Shown: positions 50,719 to 61,280 of the stretch, one piece after another
Position numbering within the stretch: position 1 is the first letter of the stretch
How the letters are laid out: every line of letters begins with the position of its first letter
DNA from: Mugil cephalus
Taxonomy: Eukaryota; Chordata; Actinopteri; Mugiliformes; Mugilidae
NCBI RefSeq assembly: GCF_022458985.1
Contig: NC_061779.1
Location: 20,629,001 to 20,693,000 of the forward strand
Direction of reading: 5' to 3'
DNA length: 64,000 bases
Position numbers and translations under genes: made by a program
The notes under the pieces: model-generated
The model's database searches: none
What the model was told of the DNA's origin: nothing
What the model saw: the letters and a program-made list of their open reading frames with translations, nothing else

Positions 50719-51117
50719 CTTCTCAGTGCAGGTCTGAAATTCATATGAAATATAGCATGGGTTTCCCATATACAGAAATGGATTTAGCATGATCTTCAAC
50801 TATTTAAGAAGTGCACACTGATAAATCATTGTTGTTAATTCACCGCAGGAGGACAATAATATACCATGTAATCAATGCATTTGATGTTGATGGAGTCCAA
50901 GCACATATTTATGAACATGGATTATGCTTATATTCCAAACAACCAGTAGGTTCCACTTCCAGATTAGTGCACATAAAAACAAGACATTAAAATTGATGCT
51001 ATAAATTAAAGTTACAGTTCTTTATTTTATGACACATTTAACAGCACTAGTGTTTTCTGTAAGGGACTGATAACCCTAAATCGAGGGCAAAACTGTAACA
51101 CACAGAAAAGGACTCAC

Positions 51118-51450
51118 CTTATAAACGAGGAGTGATCCGCAGAATGTGCCTTGCTCTTACTTCCAAACAAAAATGACGAGATACTTTGTAGAACTCATGT
51201 AGCGTGTGAGGGACCAAAGTAAACAACAGATGAAAGGTCCCTTGTGTGCTTTATCACAGAGAAGAAGTTGATACAAATCCAACGAACCTCCCTCTTTTTT
51301 GGACTGATGCCGCTGGCCAAAGTGATGAATGTTTTTCTACCTCTTTCCTGAACCCTCTCTTTCTTAAAGTGTCCCTGATGTGTTTGTTATGTTGCAATAC
51401 TAGCTATTGTAAACAACCCAGAGCTGACTCTATAATGAGAATGATTTAGA
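51118..51450 (-). promoter_or_regulatory. collectin B non-coding exon 1 and promoter
   Basis: AAG followed by gtgagt on the minus strand ends the non-coding exon at 51118. The matching acceptor lies 15 bases before the ATG exon sequence (ttcag followed by ACCTGC). The block is homologous to the collectin A promoter over about 300 bases. A minus-strand GATAAAGC at about 51247-51254 may act as a weak TATA-like element. TGTTTACTTTGGTCC at about 51212-51226 is a strong forkhead-like site. Confidence 0.55.
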
Positions 51451-51759
51451 ATTAGAAAGCTCAACAAGAGCAAGATAGAGAAACACTACTCAAGAAATTT
51501 TGGAGAACATGAAATGTTCGAGTCCAAAACCCATGCTTTTTTTGCAGCAGTCAAATGAGGGTTTAAATAAAGCTATTTAAATAATAAACACTTGATGTAA
51601 TGTAATACCATTAGTAATTCCCTTTACGCTACACACATAATTTGGTAATGAATTAATGTAAGTAACAAAAAATCTATTTTTTAAATTAAACAAGAATTGC
51701 CAGATGCGTTTTTTTCCAATTCCAGCACAAACGATTTCCAGAGAATACTTGTGAATATG

Positions 51760-51821
51760 AATTATTTTATGTGAAACACATTCCATCATGGGGTGTTATG
51801 GTGTAGATGGGGGTTTAAAGC
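51760..51821 (+). repeat. short inverted repeat, left copy
   Basis: The text from ATTATTTTATGTGAAA through TTCCATCATGGGGT to GGGGGTTTAAAGC recurs in reverse complement at 63570-63635 with moderate divergence. Confidence 0.6.
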
Positions 51822-52479
51822 TGCAGTGGAGGAGTTCTTTCTAACAGGTATAGTTCAGGCATAGGTCTGAAAGGTTACAATATTGTCAATATTTTACCAG
51901 CCCTTCTTAATACTTTTCCAAGCCAAAAGCTAAAGGAGATCCAAGTCTGAATGTGTTCATACTCACTAAAGAATAAACCTTTATGTTTTTCTCTGAGGAC
52001 ACCAAACAAGTATTGTTGTGAACACAACCCAGGTAGTCTCCTCCCTTAGCTCCTTGTTCTGCCTATATAAAAGGTTTTCATGTGACTCAGTTCAGAGGCG
52101 GCTGGCACAACCGGAGTGACGGATCACTCTGAACTTGAAGGAATAGAGGAAGGTGGCGGGGAATTTGAAGGTGGTTCAAGTTGGTTTACTGTGAGAAGGA
52201 AGAAAAATAGACAAAAGTGCAAGAAAAGCGACAATTGTAATGAGAACTCGCATTCGGAAGGAACAGTGGAAAAATAAACTCAAGCTATATTTTATACTGT
52301 TATAACTACTGTATAATGCTAAATACTATATAATGCTTGAGCAAGTTGATGTCATTAGATTCTTGCGAGTAATGTTTGATGAAAGACAGCAATACATTAA
52401 CAAAGTTAAAAACAAGTGCAAAAACAATAATCTTTTGAGATGTCTGTCAGGAAGAGATTTGGGAGTAACAACAGCAACA

Positions 52480-52700
52480 TTGGTAAGTATAGACCCCTTC
52501 ATAGCTTACGTCACTGTGACATCACAGTGTTAAAGGTAAAACAGAGGGAAGCTTGAGGCGAACACTGTGACTGTCAACCGTGAAAATGTCGTCTTGCTGT
52601 ATTTTTGGGGGCCAAAAACAAAAAATAAAAAACATTTACTTGAGGTTTTATCACATAACAGCCACTGCCAGTCATAGACAACTTTAGTTTGGCTTTGGTG
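52480..52700 (+). mobile_element. possible DNA-transposon fragment with THAP-like start
   Basis: After the phrase 'tatagaccccttcatagctt' and 'acgtcactgtgacatcac', typical of fish repeat ends, a plus-strand frame at about 52586 begins MSSCCIFGGQKQK. This loosely resembles the start of a THAP zinc finger carried by some P-like and Kolobok elements. It is short and incomplete, and the family is a guess. Confidence 0.25.
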
Positions 52701-52961
52701 ATTAAAAGAAAGAACTGGAGTGAGACAATAAAAAAACGTGCACACTTCATATCAGGTCAGATTAATATGTAATGCATCATCACTTTCAGCCTGGATGACG
52801 TCATGGGTTAGACTAAATTGTGACTGATTTGGGGGATTCTTGTTACATGTTAATGCTAAACACTAGCTATCACAATGTCAGTTCTATGTTTCAGGGGTGT
52901 CCAAGCAGAAGTTGCATTTACTATGTTACCCTTTCTCTAATACTGTATCTTTGTAGAGGCT

Positions 52962-53213
52962 TCACTTGATAAAGAAAGCCCAGACTTCGTCCCCTCTGTA
53001 TCCTCCTATGGTCGCATCGTCCATCCAGTGTGTGAGAATGTAGGGGTCGGTGAATGTAGTGCCATCAGTCAGTTTTTTATAACAGTCACAGTCTCCGGGA
53101 GTGAGTGTATTAGTATATTCTCTGAAATATGCTTTTTCCTCATCCTTTCTTGCCAAAACGGGCATTGGAATATGGTAACTGCTGTTTACAGACTGTAGTA
53201 TTTGAGATGGAGT
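52962..53213 (-). CDS. unidentified terminal coding exon (83 codons)
   Basis: An open minus-strand frame follows a plausible acceptor (attttagtag) and ends in TGA. It reads TPSQILQSVNSSYHIP, then MPVLARKDEEKAYFREY, a CDCYKKLTDGTTFTD segment, and ends DEVWAFFIK. The composition is that of a real globular protein: mixed charges, aromatic residues, two close Cys, no low complexity. I do not recognise the family. No partner exon could be placed on the minus strand between 53.2 and 58.3 kb, so it may be a stranded exon or the last exon of a gene that I could not assemble. Confidence 0.35.
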   Translation of the reverse strand, partial: TPSQILQSVNSSYHIPMPVLARKDEEKAYFREYTNTLTPGDCDCYKKLTDGTTFTDPYILTHWMDDATIGGYRGDEVWAFFIK

Positions 53214-53983
53214 CTACTAAAATATTAACCTTGGAATGACTCCAGCTATGCACCGCCCCTCAAAAAACATCATATTGTTTACAAAATGAGGTATAATATA
53301 GACTATGGTTGTATTGCCTATATGTCAGCAGCAGAGTGCTATCTTAAAAAGGTGGATGTAGAGCTTTTTAATAGCATGGTTCAGGCAATTTGCATTTAGA
53401 AACACCTCCAATTGACCATGTATAGCAGCAACAATTCCTATAACGATATGTGAATGGATTTTTTTCCAATATTTTTTACCGAGGGTGAAGAAGGACTTTC
53501 TCCGCCACCGAAATTGCGGTACCAGTAGGAGAACTTGAAACCAACCAAAAATACAGTTTGGATCACTAAGTGCAGGTGTGACCAACACATGGGGGGAAAA
53601 AACTACCTTGGAGAAGAAAACTACTGCCGTTAATTCAGTTAGGTCAGAGGAAAGGTCACTCAGAAATAAAAAAGAAATTGTTATGTGCCCAACAAACGCA
53701 TCACAGCCTACAGACACAAACTTTCAGTAACTGGGGTAGGACAAGTAACAACAGAGTTTTCACCAGTGGATAGCAGAATTGCCAGCATCGTGCTAAATTA
53801 TTAACTGAGATTAACTGATTAATAGCTGAACTTAAGCAGGACACGTGTGCATCATCTGATAAACATTTTTGGCATAAAATTTTGTCCGACTTTTAAGTTT
53901 GTAAAAATGACATCTGAGATCTCAACTGAGATTTAACATGGAAGAATGGGCAAGAGCAGTGATAACTCTTTGACAAGAATGAC

Positions 53984-54236
53984 AAGTCTTTCATCTGCAA
54001 CTGTACTTGGATTTATGATCTCTTCAATTTTACTAGGTGGGATGTTGAAGTCATAAATAACACCACTAAGTTAAATCTGGATATGTACAGTTTCCTGTTC
54101 AACATGAAAGTAGACATAGTCTCAGAAGGCTTGTTGTGCAAAGTTGTGAAGTGGTGTGAGAAATCTGATGATTGTGTAGACTCAGTAGGTTGCAGAGTGG
54201 GGCTGGTGTGGCAGTGTTAAGGCAGTGGAAGGTGAG
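53984..54236 (+). repeat. inverted repeat flanking collectin C, left arm
   Basis: It matches the reverse complement of 60841-61106, with one indel of about 20 bases and scattered substitutions. It holds an open plus-strand frame with KSFICNCTWIYD, three N-glycosylation-like NxT sites and six or more Cys, ending GLVWQC before a stop. The family is unknown. Confidence 0.75.
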
Positions 54237-54805
54237 ACAGAGACATTGGGAAAATGAATCTCTCTCACCTCGCAATTTTTATTTTTTTCCAACTATAAAA
54301 TTAAAAAAATCCCACTCTGTGGGTTTTAAGGGGTTAAGTTAGGCCTTCAGCCTGTTATGTGACACTGTGAAAAACCGGAAAAATGTTACTTCTGCTACCT
54401 CATCATATAAGGAGTGGTTTACCGCTTTGCTGCAGCTTGCTCACGAGATTAGGATACACCTCCCCCTGATATTTCACACATTGGACACCAGTTAAAGCTG
54501 GTTTCGGCTACACATGGGAAACTACTGAATACATAAAAGGCCACGCTGCTCCTTTTGTCTACGGGCGGAGCCTAGCTAGAGCAAGACCACTGTGTATGCT
54601 TACATCGAGGCTTCCCCTCTTCCTCTTCTACCCTAAGGTGGTTAGGTTAAAGTCTCTGAATCAATACAATTCTCTGTGCGCCAAATGAATAACTTAAATG
54701 AGAGAAGCTTTTGTGTGATCTGTATTCAGTTGGACTATCCTTTCCAATAGGTATAAAGATCCTGAAAGATGCTGAAAGAAAATTTCCTCCTTCAACACTT
54801 GTTGA

Positions 54806-54939
54806 AAAATATATTTTATTGTGTTAGAGCTGAATTTGCATCAGTTTCTTTCACTTATGGGTAGTGACTCCAGTTAAGATGAGGATTTAAAAATGTGTTC
54901 AATATTTAAAAAACACTAACTGATGAAGTAAGAAAAGGT
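54806..54939 (+). repeat. direct repeat, copy 1
   Basis: The text from ATATTTTATTGTGTTA with AGCTGAATTTG, through AGTTTCTTTCACT, to GAAGTAAGAAAAGGT recurs in the same orientation at 63886-63998, about 9.1 kb away, with small indels. Confidence 0.7.
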
Positions 54940-55759
54940 TACTTAGTTACTCACAAATTAAATGGGCATTTCACTTTATTTTGTTGTTATTATGTACATG
55001 TTATTATCTACATGTATATCACCAACTCGTTTCATTTAATAAATTCATTTGCCAGATGAGGGAATTTAGAATTTTGAAATCACAAGCATGACAGAGCTAC
55101 TGCAGTGGTTTGATAAAAGTGTGGCATTTATAGGGTTAGGGTTAACCCCTTCCATACACATTTGCCTGTACAGATGTGTCAGTGACTATAATAATGGTAA
55201 TCAGGACCACAACTGAAGTAACGACTTCATGATGGCGCTGATGTTGAGCTACCTTTACAATATATAGTTTTCTTCATGTACTCTTGTGTCTAGCAATCTT
55301 CACATATAACAGTAACTGAATATTTGCACATGTTCTAAGAAATTCAGAACTGAGAGGCATAACGGGTTTGAGTAGACCAAGGAGAAGATGGACCAGATGA
55401 TGTGGTCCCTGGGAGGCTCAGCAGTAACATTCACGGTGGTGTACTAAACTGGGGGATATGCAGGCTGTACAGAAAACCCATCATAGCCTCTTTCCTGAAA
55501 CGGAACAGGTGCATTTGGGTAACTTTGGAAATTCATGACTCTGAGCTCAGATGTAGTTTGGAGGAGAGACAGATGTGTAGCAATTTAAGAGTGACTGTTG
55601 CATGTCAGTTTCCTTTTGCGATGTGTGTGTGGGTGTGTCTGTGTTGGATAAATGCAACATGCCGTGACAACACTATCCAGTTAATAAGATACATTTAATT
55701 TCAGTTTGTAGTGTAGCCATTATATTTCATGCCACGTGCTACTTGTTCTTATTATTATT

Positions 55760-56260
55760 CAGATTCAGATTACTTTATTAATCCCAGACAGGCAATTCAT
55801 TCTGCAGTCAACTTGCTCGTAACAGACCACAACAAAATACAATACATTATAAAAAAGATAAATAATACACAGAATTAACATCCATGATCAAGCATCGTCA
55901 TTCATTACATCAACAGTGACCAGGTAGTGATTACACAGCGGGGTAAGATTCAAGATAAATAGTTCAAAGTTCACTAAACAATATATATAATATGTGCATT
56001 TAGCAGCCTTATAAAGGGTATTAGAATTTAGAAATCGTAAAAGAATTTGTGTAGCATTTTTTTTTTCCTGTACTGGCACATAATACCTCCAACCTGAGGC
56101 TATGATTACAAATTCATTACAATTCACTACAGTACATTTATTCTGTCTGCTTTCTGAACCACTTGTATTTTCCAAAGGGGGCAGAGGTCCTTCAGATGAA
56201 CCTTTGAGCACACACGGTTTGAAGAAACTGTTTCCAAGTATCAATGAGTACTGAGAAAAT
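55760..56260 (-). mobile_element. LINE-type 3' fragment, minus orientation
   Basis: On the minus strand the end reads 'tgcctgtctgggattaataa' then 'agtaatctgaatctg', matching the common fish LINE 3'-tail pattern also seen at 17791-17858. A 118-codon minus-strand frame inside (GNSFFKPCVLKGSSEGP) may be the remains of the 3' part of that element; I cannot name the clade. Confidence 0.4.
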
Positions 56261-57529
56261 ACTTTTTATGAGGATTCAATGAGCCTCAACATGCCAACAA
56301 TATGTTACAAAATCCCAGGTATTATTTTCTTTATTGACTTATAGGATCACCAGGATGGGACTGACTGTTTGTGTTACTAAATATTCCATGTTGTTGAACA
56401 TATATTTGTATCTGTTAAATGTATGGTGTGTTAAAGGCATGCATGGGAGTTTCCAAGCTCACATTGACATTGCAGTTGCACACACTGACTGATCGTCACC
56501 GGTCGGTCGAAGCAGGATGCATGTCCTGCTTGCTTGGTCGTTTGGGGCAAAATAGTAGGCTACTTTCGTTGACACTTGCCACCTCTTAATGAGGTAGGCT
56601 GTAAATTGGTCCAGCCGCTTGGGACTCTGCTACAGCTGCCTTGTAATAGCCAGTGAGTCCGCCAACTATCAAAGTGCTCCGTTTGTATCGCTAAGGGTCC
56701 AAACTGTCCATTTCAGTCGTATTTCAGTCCAAAACTACTTTAAGTTCCATAAAAACTCAACGAATAGCTGTTTCAACATCTTGGATGAAGAATGAGATAC
56801 GTTGCAATCTTTGTATTTTATCAAAAAAAATACAGTTCTTTTTTCTTATTTTTAAATCGCCGCTGAACTCTGGCCTTTTGATTGATACCTGAATGAACCA
56901 TTTGCGAGCAAGTATGTGCCCTCACCAGTCTTCAAAAGCTAATGAGAATCATCGCTGGAAAGAAACCCCTTCCCCCTTCTTCCATCCATAGACTGAGCCA
57001 ATTGCAGCCAATTTAGTGGATGACTGGTGTTTCGTGTAGCCAGTGAGCTGCTCTAAACAAAGGTATGCGTCATTCCCGGTATAGTTCGATTGACCCGCAG
57101 AGAGACCCCTGTGTAAAGGACCTGGAAGTGCACAATATGATTGTGCACTGAAGCATTCAAAAGTTATGGCCTTTTTATCCAAAATGTGTCCAAATGGCAC
57201 AGTTTGGAAATGTCTGGTTATACAAAAGAGTAAAATACTCTGACAAACTCAGTTTTAGTCATTTTTATATGCAATTTGAACTGGAAGTAGGCAAGACTTT
57301 ATTCTATGATACTCTTGCGTTATCCAGACGAGCTCTGTCCTCAGTTTCCTCTGAAGGCAACAGATAACAAAAAATAAATAAATAAATAAATAAAAATTCA
57401 TACGAACCCTACAACTTTTTATTTTTAACTGTGTGTCAACTTTGATTCCTCAAGAACAATACCACTTAAAAGTGATGAACCACTTAAAGTTCATGAACAG
57501 CATTCAGTTTACTTTGGGTATGTCCTAAA

Positions 57530-57796
57530 TAGGCGTTTTTCTGAAGAAAGGCTGGAATGGTGTTGTCAGGTGTAAAGGACTAGATCATGGCATTCCTTGT
57601 TCCTTGTCATGTACCACCCACCTAAATGGTGCTCCTGAGGCTTGCCTACCCAAAAACCCTTATAGTCCACCTCCTGTTGACACTACAGAACATCCTCAGA
57701 AGGCTTGTGTCCAATTACACATGAGTCAGAAGTGCTTTGGAGACACCTACACAATATTTGGCAGGTGGTTTTAATGTTGTGGCCTGTTGGTGTATC
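57530..57796 (+). mobile_element. Tc1-type element, 3' end only
   Basis: It ends with GGTGGTTTTAATGTTGTGGC and 'ctgttggtgta', a very common fish Tc1-like terminal repeat. Upstream text includes 'catgtaccacccacctaaat' and 'gtccacctcctgttgacac', known to me from the body of the same family. There is no coding capacity. Confidence 0.7.
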
Positions 57797-57929
57797 AAAT
57801 TATTTATTGGAATTATAAAACAAAATCTTGCAGTGCTGAAATAATAATATAAAATCCATAAAAAACAAAAACAGTAAGACCTCTTGCAGTCTTGAATAAA
57901 AAAACTGAGACAATGTCACTGCTAAACAA

Positions 57930-57935
57930 TTTATT
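57930..57935 (-). terminator. candidate poly(A) signal of collectin C
   Basis: AATAAA on the minus strand about 400 bases past the collectin C stop codon, in the context CTCAATAAATTG. Confidence 0.45.
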
Positions 57936-58337
57936 GAGGCAAGCTTACAGAATACATTATTTACTTTCAACACAAGCATAATATTATTTCTGTTAACATA
58001 CAAATATATCTGTGCAATAGTACAAAGCTGATAATGCAATCACATGTTTCTTAAGCAATGCTTACATTTCATAGATGCGTTTAAAAAAGCTTTATGTTCT
58101 GAAAGTAATTTTGTTCCAAGTATTATTTATTGTTGGATAATAAAAACCCTTAATAAATACTCATATCCACTATTTATGAAGGCTTAGTATGACTTTAGTT
58201 TGACCTGGTTTCATTCCTGCATCACTTTCGACAAGACACAAAAGTAAAGCAGGAGGGCACGGTTAAACAGGCAGACAGAAAATGAATGTGCTTCTTTTGT
58301 GGTCAATTAAAATCACTGCATTGCACACAAGACCTTT

Positions 58338-60162
58338 CTAGAACTGACAAACGATGTAAGCATCCAGGGAACATTCACGTGTCAGTCTCCAGAGGCCGTT
58401 TTCTGTCAACATGGTGCAGCCTGTATCCCCCATGGATTTGTCTGGCTGTCCTTCTTCCCACTTGGTGAAGGTCAGAGGTCGGTTTTTCATATCAGCCTTA
58501 ACCTTCCCTGCCTTTTTATTGTTGACGTTGATCCAGACCACTTTGTTGACATTGTCAAACACTTGAGTCAGTATGCTGTTCTCCTCTTCGTTTTTGGGCA
58601 GAGCCAGCTCTAAGCCTTGTTGGGAGCAGAACTCTACAGCCTTGGAGAAAGAGCCTCTCTCTTTGTTGGACACAAAGTATTTCTGATTGACTTTCCGGAC
58701 AAAGTCAAAGTTTATAGCTGTAACAAAGGCATGCAGCAAATTAGCAATGCATCATTAAGTAAGCAATACAGGTTGTATTAAAACAAATAAGTGATTAAAA
58801 CTGAAGCTGCGTATTCTTGGCATTGAGCTACATTACGGTCAGTCTAAGTTCCAGTATAAATAATATTTAGGATTCTTTTTTGGATGTTCATAAACTGACT
58901 ATCCCATAATAATGTTGTCTACACTAAACCAAAGTTTTATCTTCATCCAAACAAGGCACCCTAGGCAAATTATTATTATTATTATTATTATTTGTTTTTT
59001 TACTTTTTCCTAACAATGAACGAAATACTTACCAAGGTCTAAATTAGCAATGGTCTTCTGTAAGGATTGAATGTCACAGTTATTAGAACCACAGGAGTCT
59101 GGATTATGCAAAGAAAGTTAAGTTACCAAAATTGCATTCAGCTTTAATTCACAACAATAAACATTAATCTTATTAAAAACTGCATTCCTATTTGTTCAAA
59201 CTTAACACATGTTTTTTTTTTAGGAGTGTTGATGCATTTTTATACGTTTATTACAAAAAAACAGAACAAAAATCATTACTTGGTTCGTTCTGTCTGTGAC
59301 CAATACCATTTAGCATTGAACTGATGTATGTAGTTTACAAATGATGGATTTAAAATGAGAAGACAGAACCACATCAACAGCCATCACTAACAGACAGAAT
59401 TGCAAAGGAGCTGGATGTAATCTACAGGGTTTCAACTTTTAATGTCCACCAGTTGTGGATGTGTTTGCGCCACCAATTAGTGCATGTCAACAAAGGGAAA
59501 AAACTTCCACTAATAAAAACCATACACTTATACATTGTTTGGCAATTATTCAAATTATTGATTGGAAATTTACATTAAAGTGCTAAAAATGTAATAACCT
59601 CGTCCACACATTACAACTGGTCCAGGTGGTCCAGATTGTCCAGGTGATCCAGGTGTTCCTGGTTGCCCTAGATACACAGGGTTCAAGAAAGAGCAGGTAA
59701 AAATATATTGATGATAATTAGGAAGTGTTAGTTAAAAACACTCCAGGCAATGTAATTCATCAAGTAAAGAACTGCAAAGTTTTGGCTTGGTTATTTTTAT
59801 GAAACAAAAATATAATGCAAATCAACAAAACTGTCAGAAGAACAGAAGTAATAGAAGTTGCCTCCTTCACCTGGAAACCCCTGTTGTCCTGGTTGTCCTG
59901 GTGGTCCTAGATCTCCTGGTCGTCCTGGTCGTCCTGGTTCTCCTGGTTGTCCTGGTTGTCCTGGTTGTCCTGGTTGTCCTGGTGGTCCTGGTGGTCCTGG
60001 TAGTCCTGGTCGTCCTGATCGTCCTGGTTCTCCTGGTGGTCCTGGTGGTCCTGGTGGTCCTGGTGGTCCTATTGGTCCTGGTGGACCAGCAGTACCTGGA
60101 ACCTGATTGTATCCAGTAGGCACCATGAGGTAGAAGATGAAGAGCAGGAGACAGAGATTCAT
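58338..60162 (-). CDS. collectin C: long-stalked mannose/hexose-binding-lectin-like protein, 268 aa
   Basis: Third collectin of the array, same exon plan: 60162-59871, 59667-59599, 59098-59033, 58717-58338; introns GT-AG, phase 1. The signal peptide is residues 1-20 (ending TGYNQ), with no N-terminal Cys. The stalk has about 31 uninterrupted Gly-X-Y triplets, against 17-18 in A and B, rich in GPP, GQP, GRP and GEP. Three Cys follow at the collagen-neck boundary ([14 protein letters not shown]). The neck covers about 122-142 and the lectin domain 143-268, one residue shorter than in A and B, with QPD at 233-235 and WRL at 252-254 in place of WND. The lectin domain is the most diverged of the three. 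An AG acceptor 17 bases before the ATG implies a non-coding first exon, which I could not place with confidence near 60.3-60.5 kb. Confidence 0.92.
58969..58993. repeat. (ATT)n repeat
   Basis: Eight ATT units in intron 3 of collectin C. Confidence 0.92.
59880..60110 (-). repeat. coding 9-bp-type repeat of the collagen stalk
   Basis: The plus strand shows a chain of CCTGGTNGT-like units, the reverse complement of Gly-Pro-X codons. Several units are identical and adjacent (four Gly-Gln-Pro in a row, three to four Gly-Pro-Pro), so expansion by slippage or unequal exchange is likely. The antisense frame gives a false Val-Leu-rich protein. Confidence 0.85.
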
Positions 60163-60840
60163 CTTCTCAATGCAGAATCTACAGAAAATATAATTGGTCA
60201 TTTCCATATTTACAGTCTCCATGTGGAGTAGTTTATACAGTAATAAACTGTTTTCATCTTGCAAAACAAAATTATTGAAATATCTCTGATTGATAGGGCA
60301 TGAATAATGCTGACCTAGTGATAATATAAGAAAGCAAGGCAGATTCAAAACAGGAATTATCTATGAAACGTACTGCTTGTTTACAAACACAAATGGGAAA
60401 GAAAATAATGTCAGCTTAAATATATGAGCCCAGAGGAAACAAAAAGCAGCAGAAAATTGTGGAATCAGAACAACAGCTACGTGGTCTGAGAACCAAGTCC
60501 AAGTCCTATAATAACAACAGATCTTTGACTGAGATTATGAAGCTATCATGCTAAAGTTTTCCTTGGCTTCATGCATTTCTCAACACATTGCACATTTTCT
60601 TCCTCAAACTCTGGTGTCAACGCATTTCGTTGTACGTAACCGTGGTAAAAAAAAAAAAAAAGGTTTTTCTATTTGCTGTGACAAAACCACAGTGGCAGAA
60701 AACACATCAGGTTTCTCAGTTCTTGTTCTCATCATCAGCCTTTATTCGAACTTTTTTTGTGTCCACTTACCTCTTTGTGCCAAGCCAGTCCTCAACAAGC
60801 TCTCTAGTTTCCAGCCAGTCTGCTCAACCTGCCACCCGCG

Positions 60841-61106
60841 TCTACCTTCCCACTGAACACTGCCACACCAGCCCCACTCTGCAACCTGCTGAGTCTACGC
60901 AACCATCAGATTTCTCACACCACTTCACAACTTTGCACAACATGCCTTTTGAGAAACTCTTGTAAGACTACATCCTCATTTGGGTTGAGTAGGAAACTGT
61001 TCATATCCAGATCTAACTTAGCAGTGTTGTTCTTAAAGGTTTCAACATCCCACCAAGTAAAACTAAAGAAATCACATATCCAAGTAGAGTTGCAGATGAA
61101 AGACTT
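60841..61106 (-). repeat. inverted repeat flanking collectin C, right arm
   Basis: Reverse complement of 53984-54236 at roughly 85-90 percent by eye. Its minus-strand frame starts KSFICNSTWICDFFSFTWWD, keeps the NxT sites, and runs to a stop after a 20-base insertion relative to the left arm. Confidence 0.75.
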
Positions 61107-61169
61107 TTCTTTTTCTTCCCTTCTCTATAACAGCAACCTTACAACATCCATCAGACTAATTGATGGCTG

Positions 61170-61280
61170 ATGGAGTTGCTCCCAGTGTAACTGGCATTGG
61201 TGTGTCCGTGTGTGAGCACTTAGAGTGCCTTTGAGTAGGTAGAAAAGCACTATATAAGAGCAAGACCATTCACTAATATA
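61170..61280 (+). repeat. LINE-type 3' tail
   Basis: The phrases 'gtgagcacttagagtgcctt' and 'gtagaaaagcactatataag' are the common 3' end of fish L2-related elements. Only the tail is left. Confidence 0.5.

Larger units (their letters stand above)
50719..58337. other. 7.6-kb spacer between collectins B and C
   Basis: No complete gene is seen. It holds the B promoter, an unplaced coding exon (52962-53213), several transposon scraps and the left arms of repeats whose partners lie beyond collectin C. A small AT-rich (AAAT)n run is at 57369-57396, and a perfect 10-bp hairpin with a 3-base loop is at 57127-57149. The segments 54.25-54.8 and 56.4-57.5 kb look anonymous. Confidence 0.5.

Noticed and set aside
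50740-50799. Upstream in-frame Met start for collectin B
   Set aside because: It falls upstream of the splice acceptor in front of the ATG exon, so it is intronic; the chosen Met gives a proper signal peptide.
53325-53717. A 130-codon minus-strand frame upstream of the orphan exon
   Set aside because: Contains Phe/Leu/Val-rich stretches without a domain and no splice sites that join it in frame to the 52962-53213 exon.
55888-56244. A 118-codon minus-strand frame as a host gene
   Set aside because: It adjoins a LINE-type 3' tail in the same orientation and shows no family of its own; more likely part of that element.
59787-60119. A 110-codon plus-strand frame of Val, Leu and Val-rich repeats, and the regular spacing that at first looks like a repeat array such as CRISPR
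   Set aside because: It is the antisense of the collagen stalk of collectin C; units are 9 bases with no spacers.
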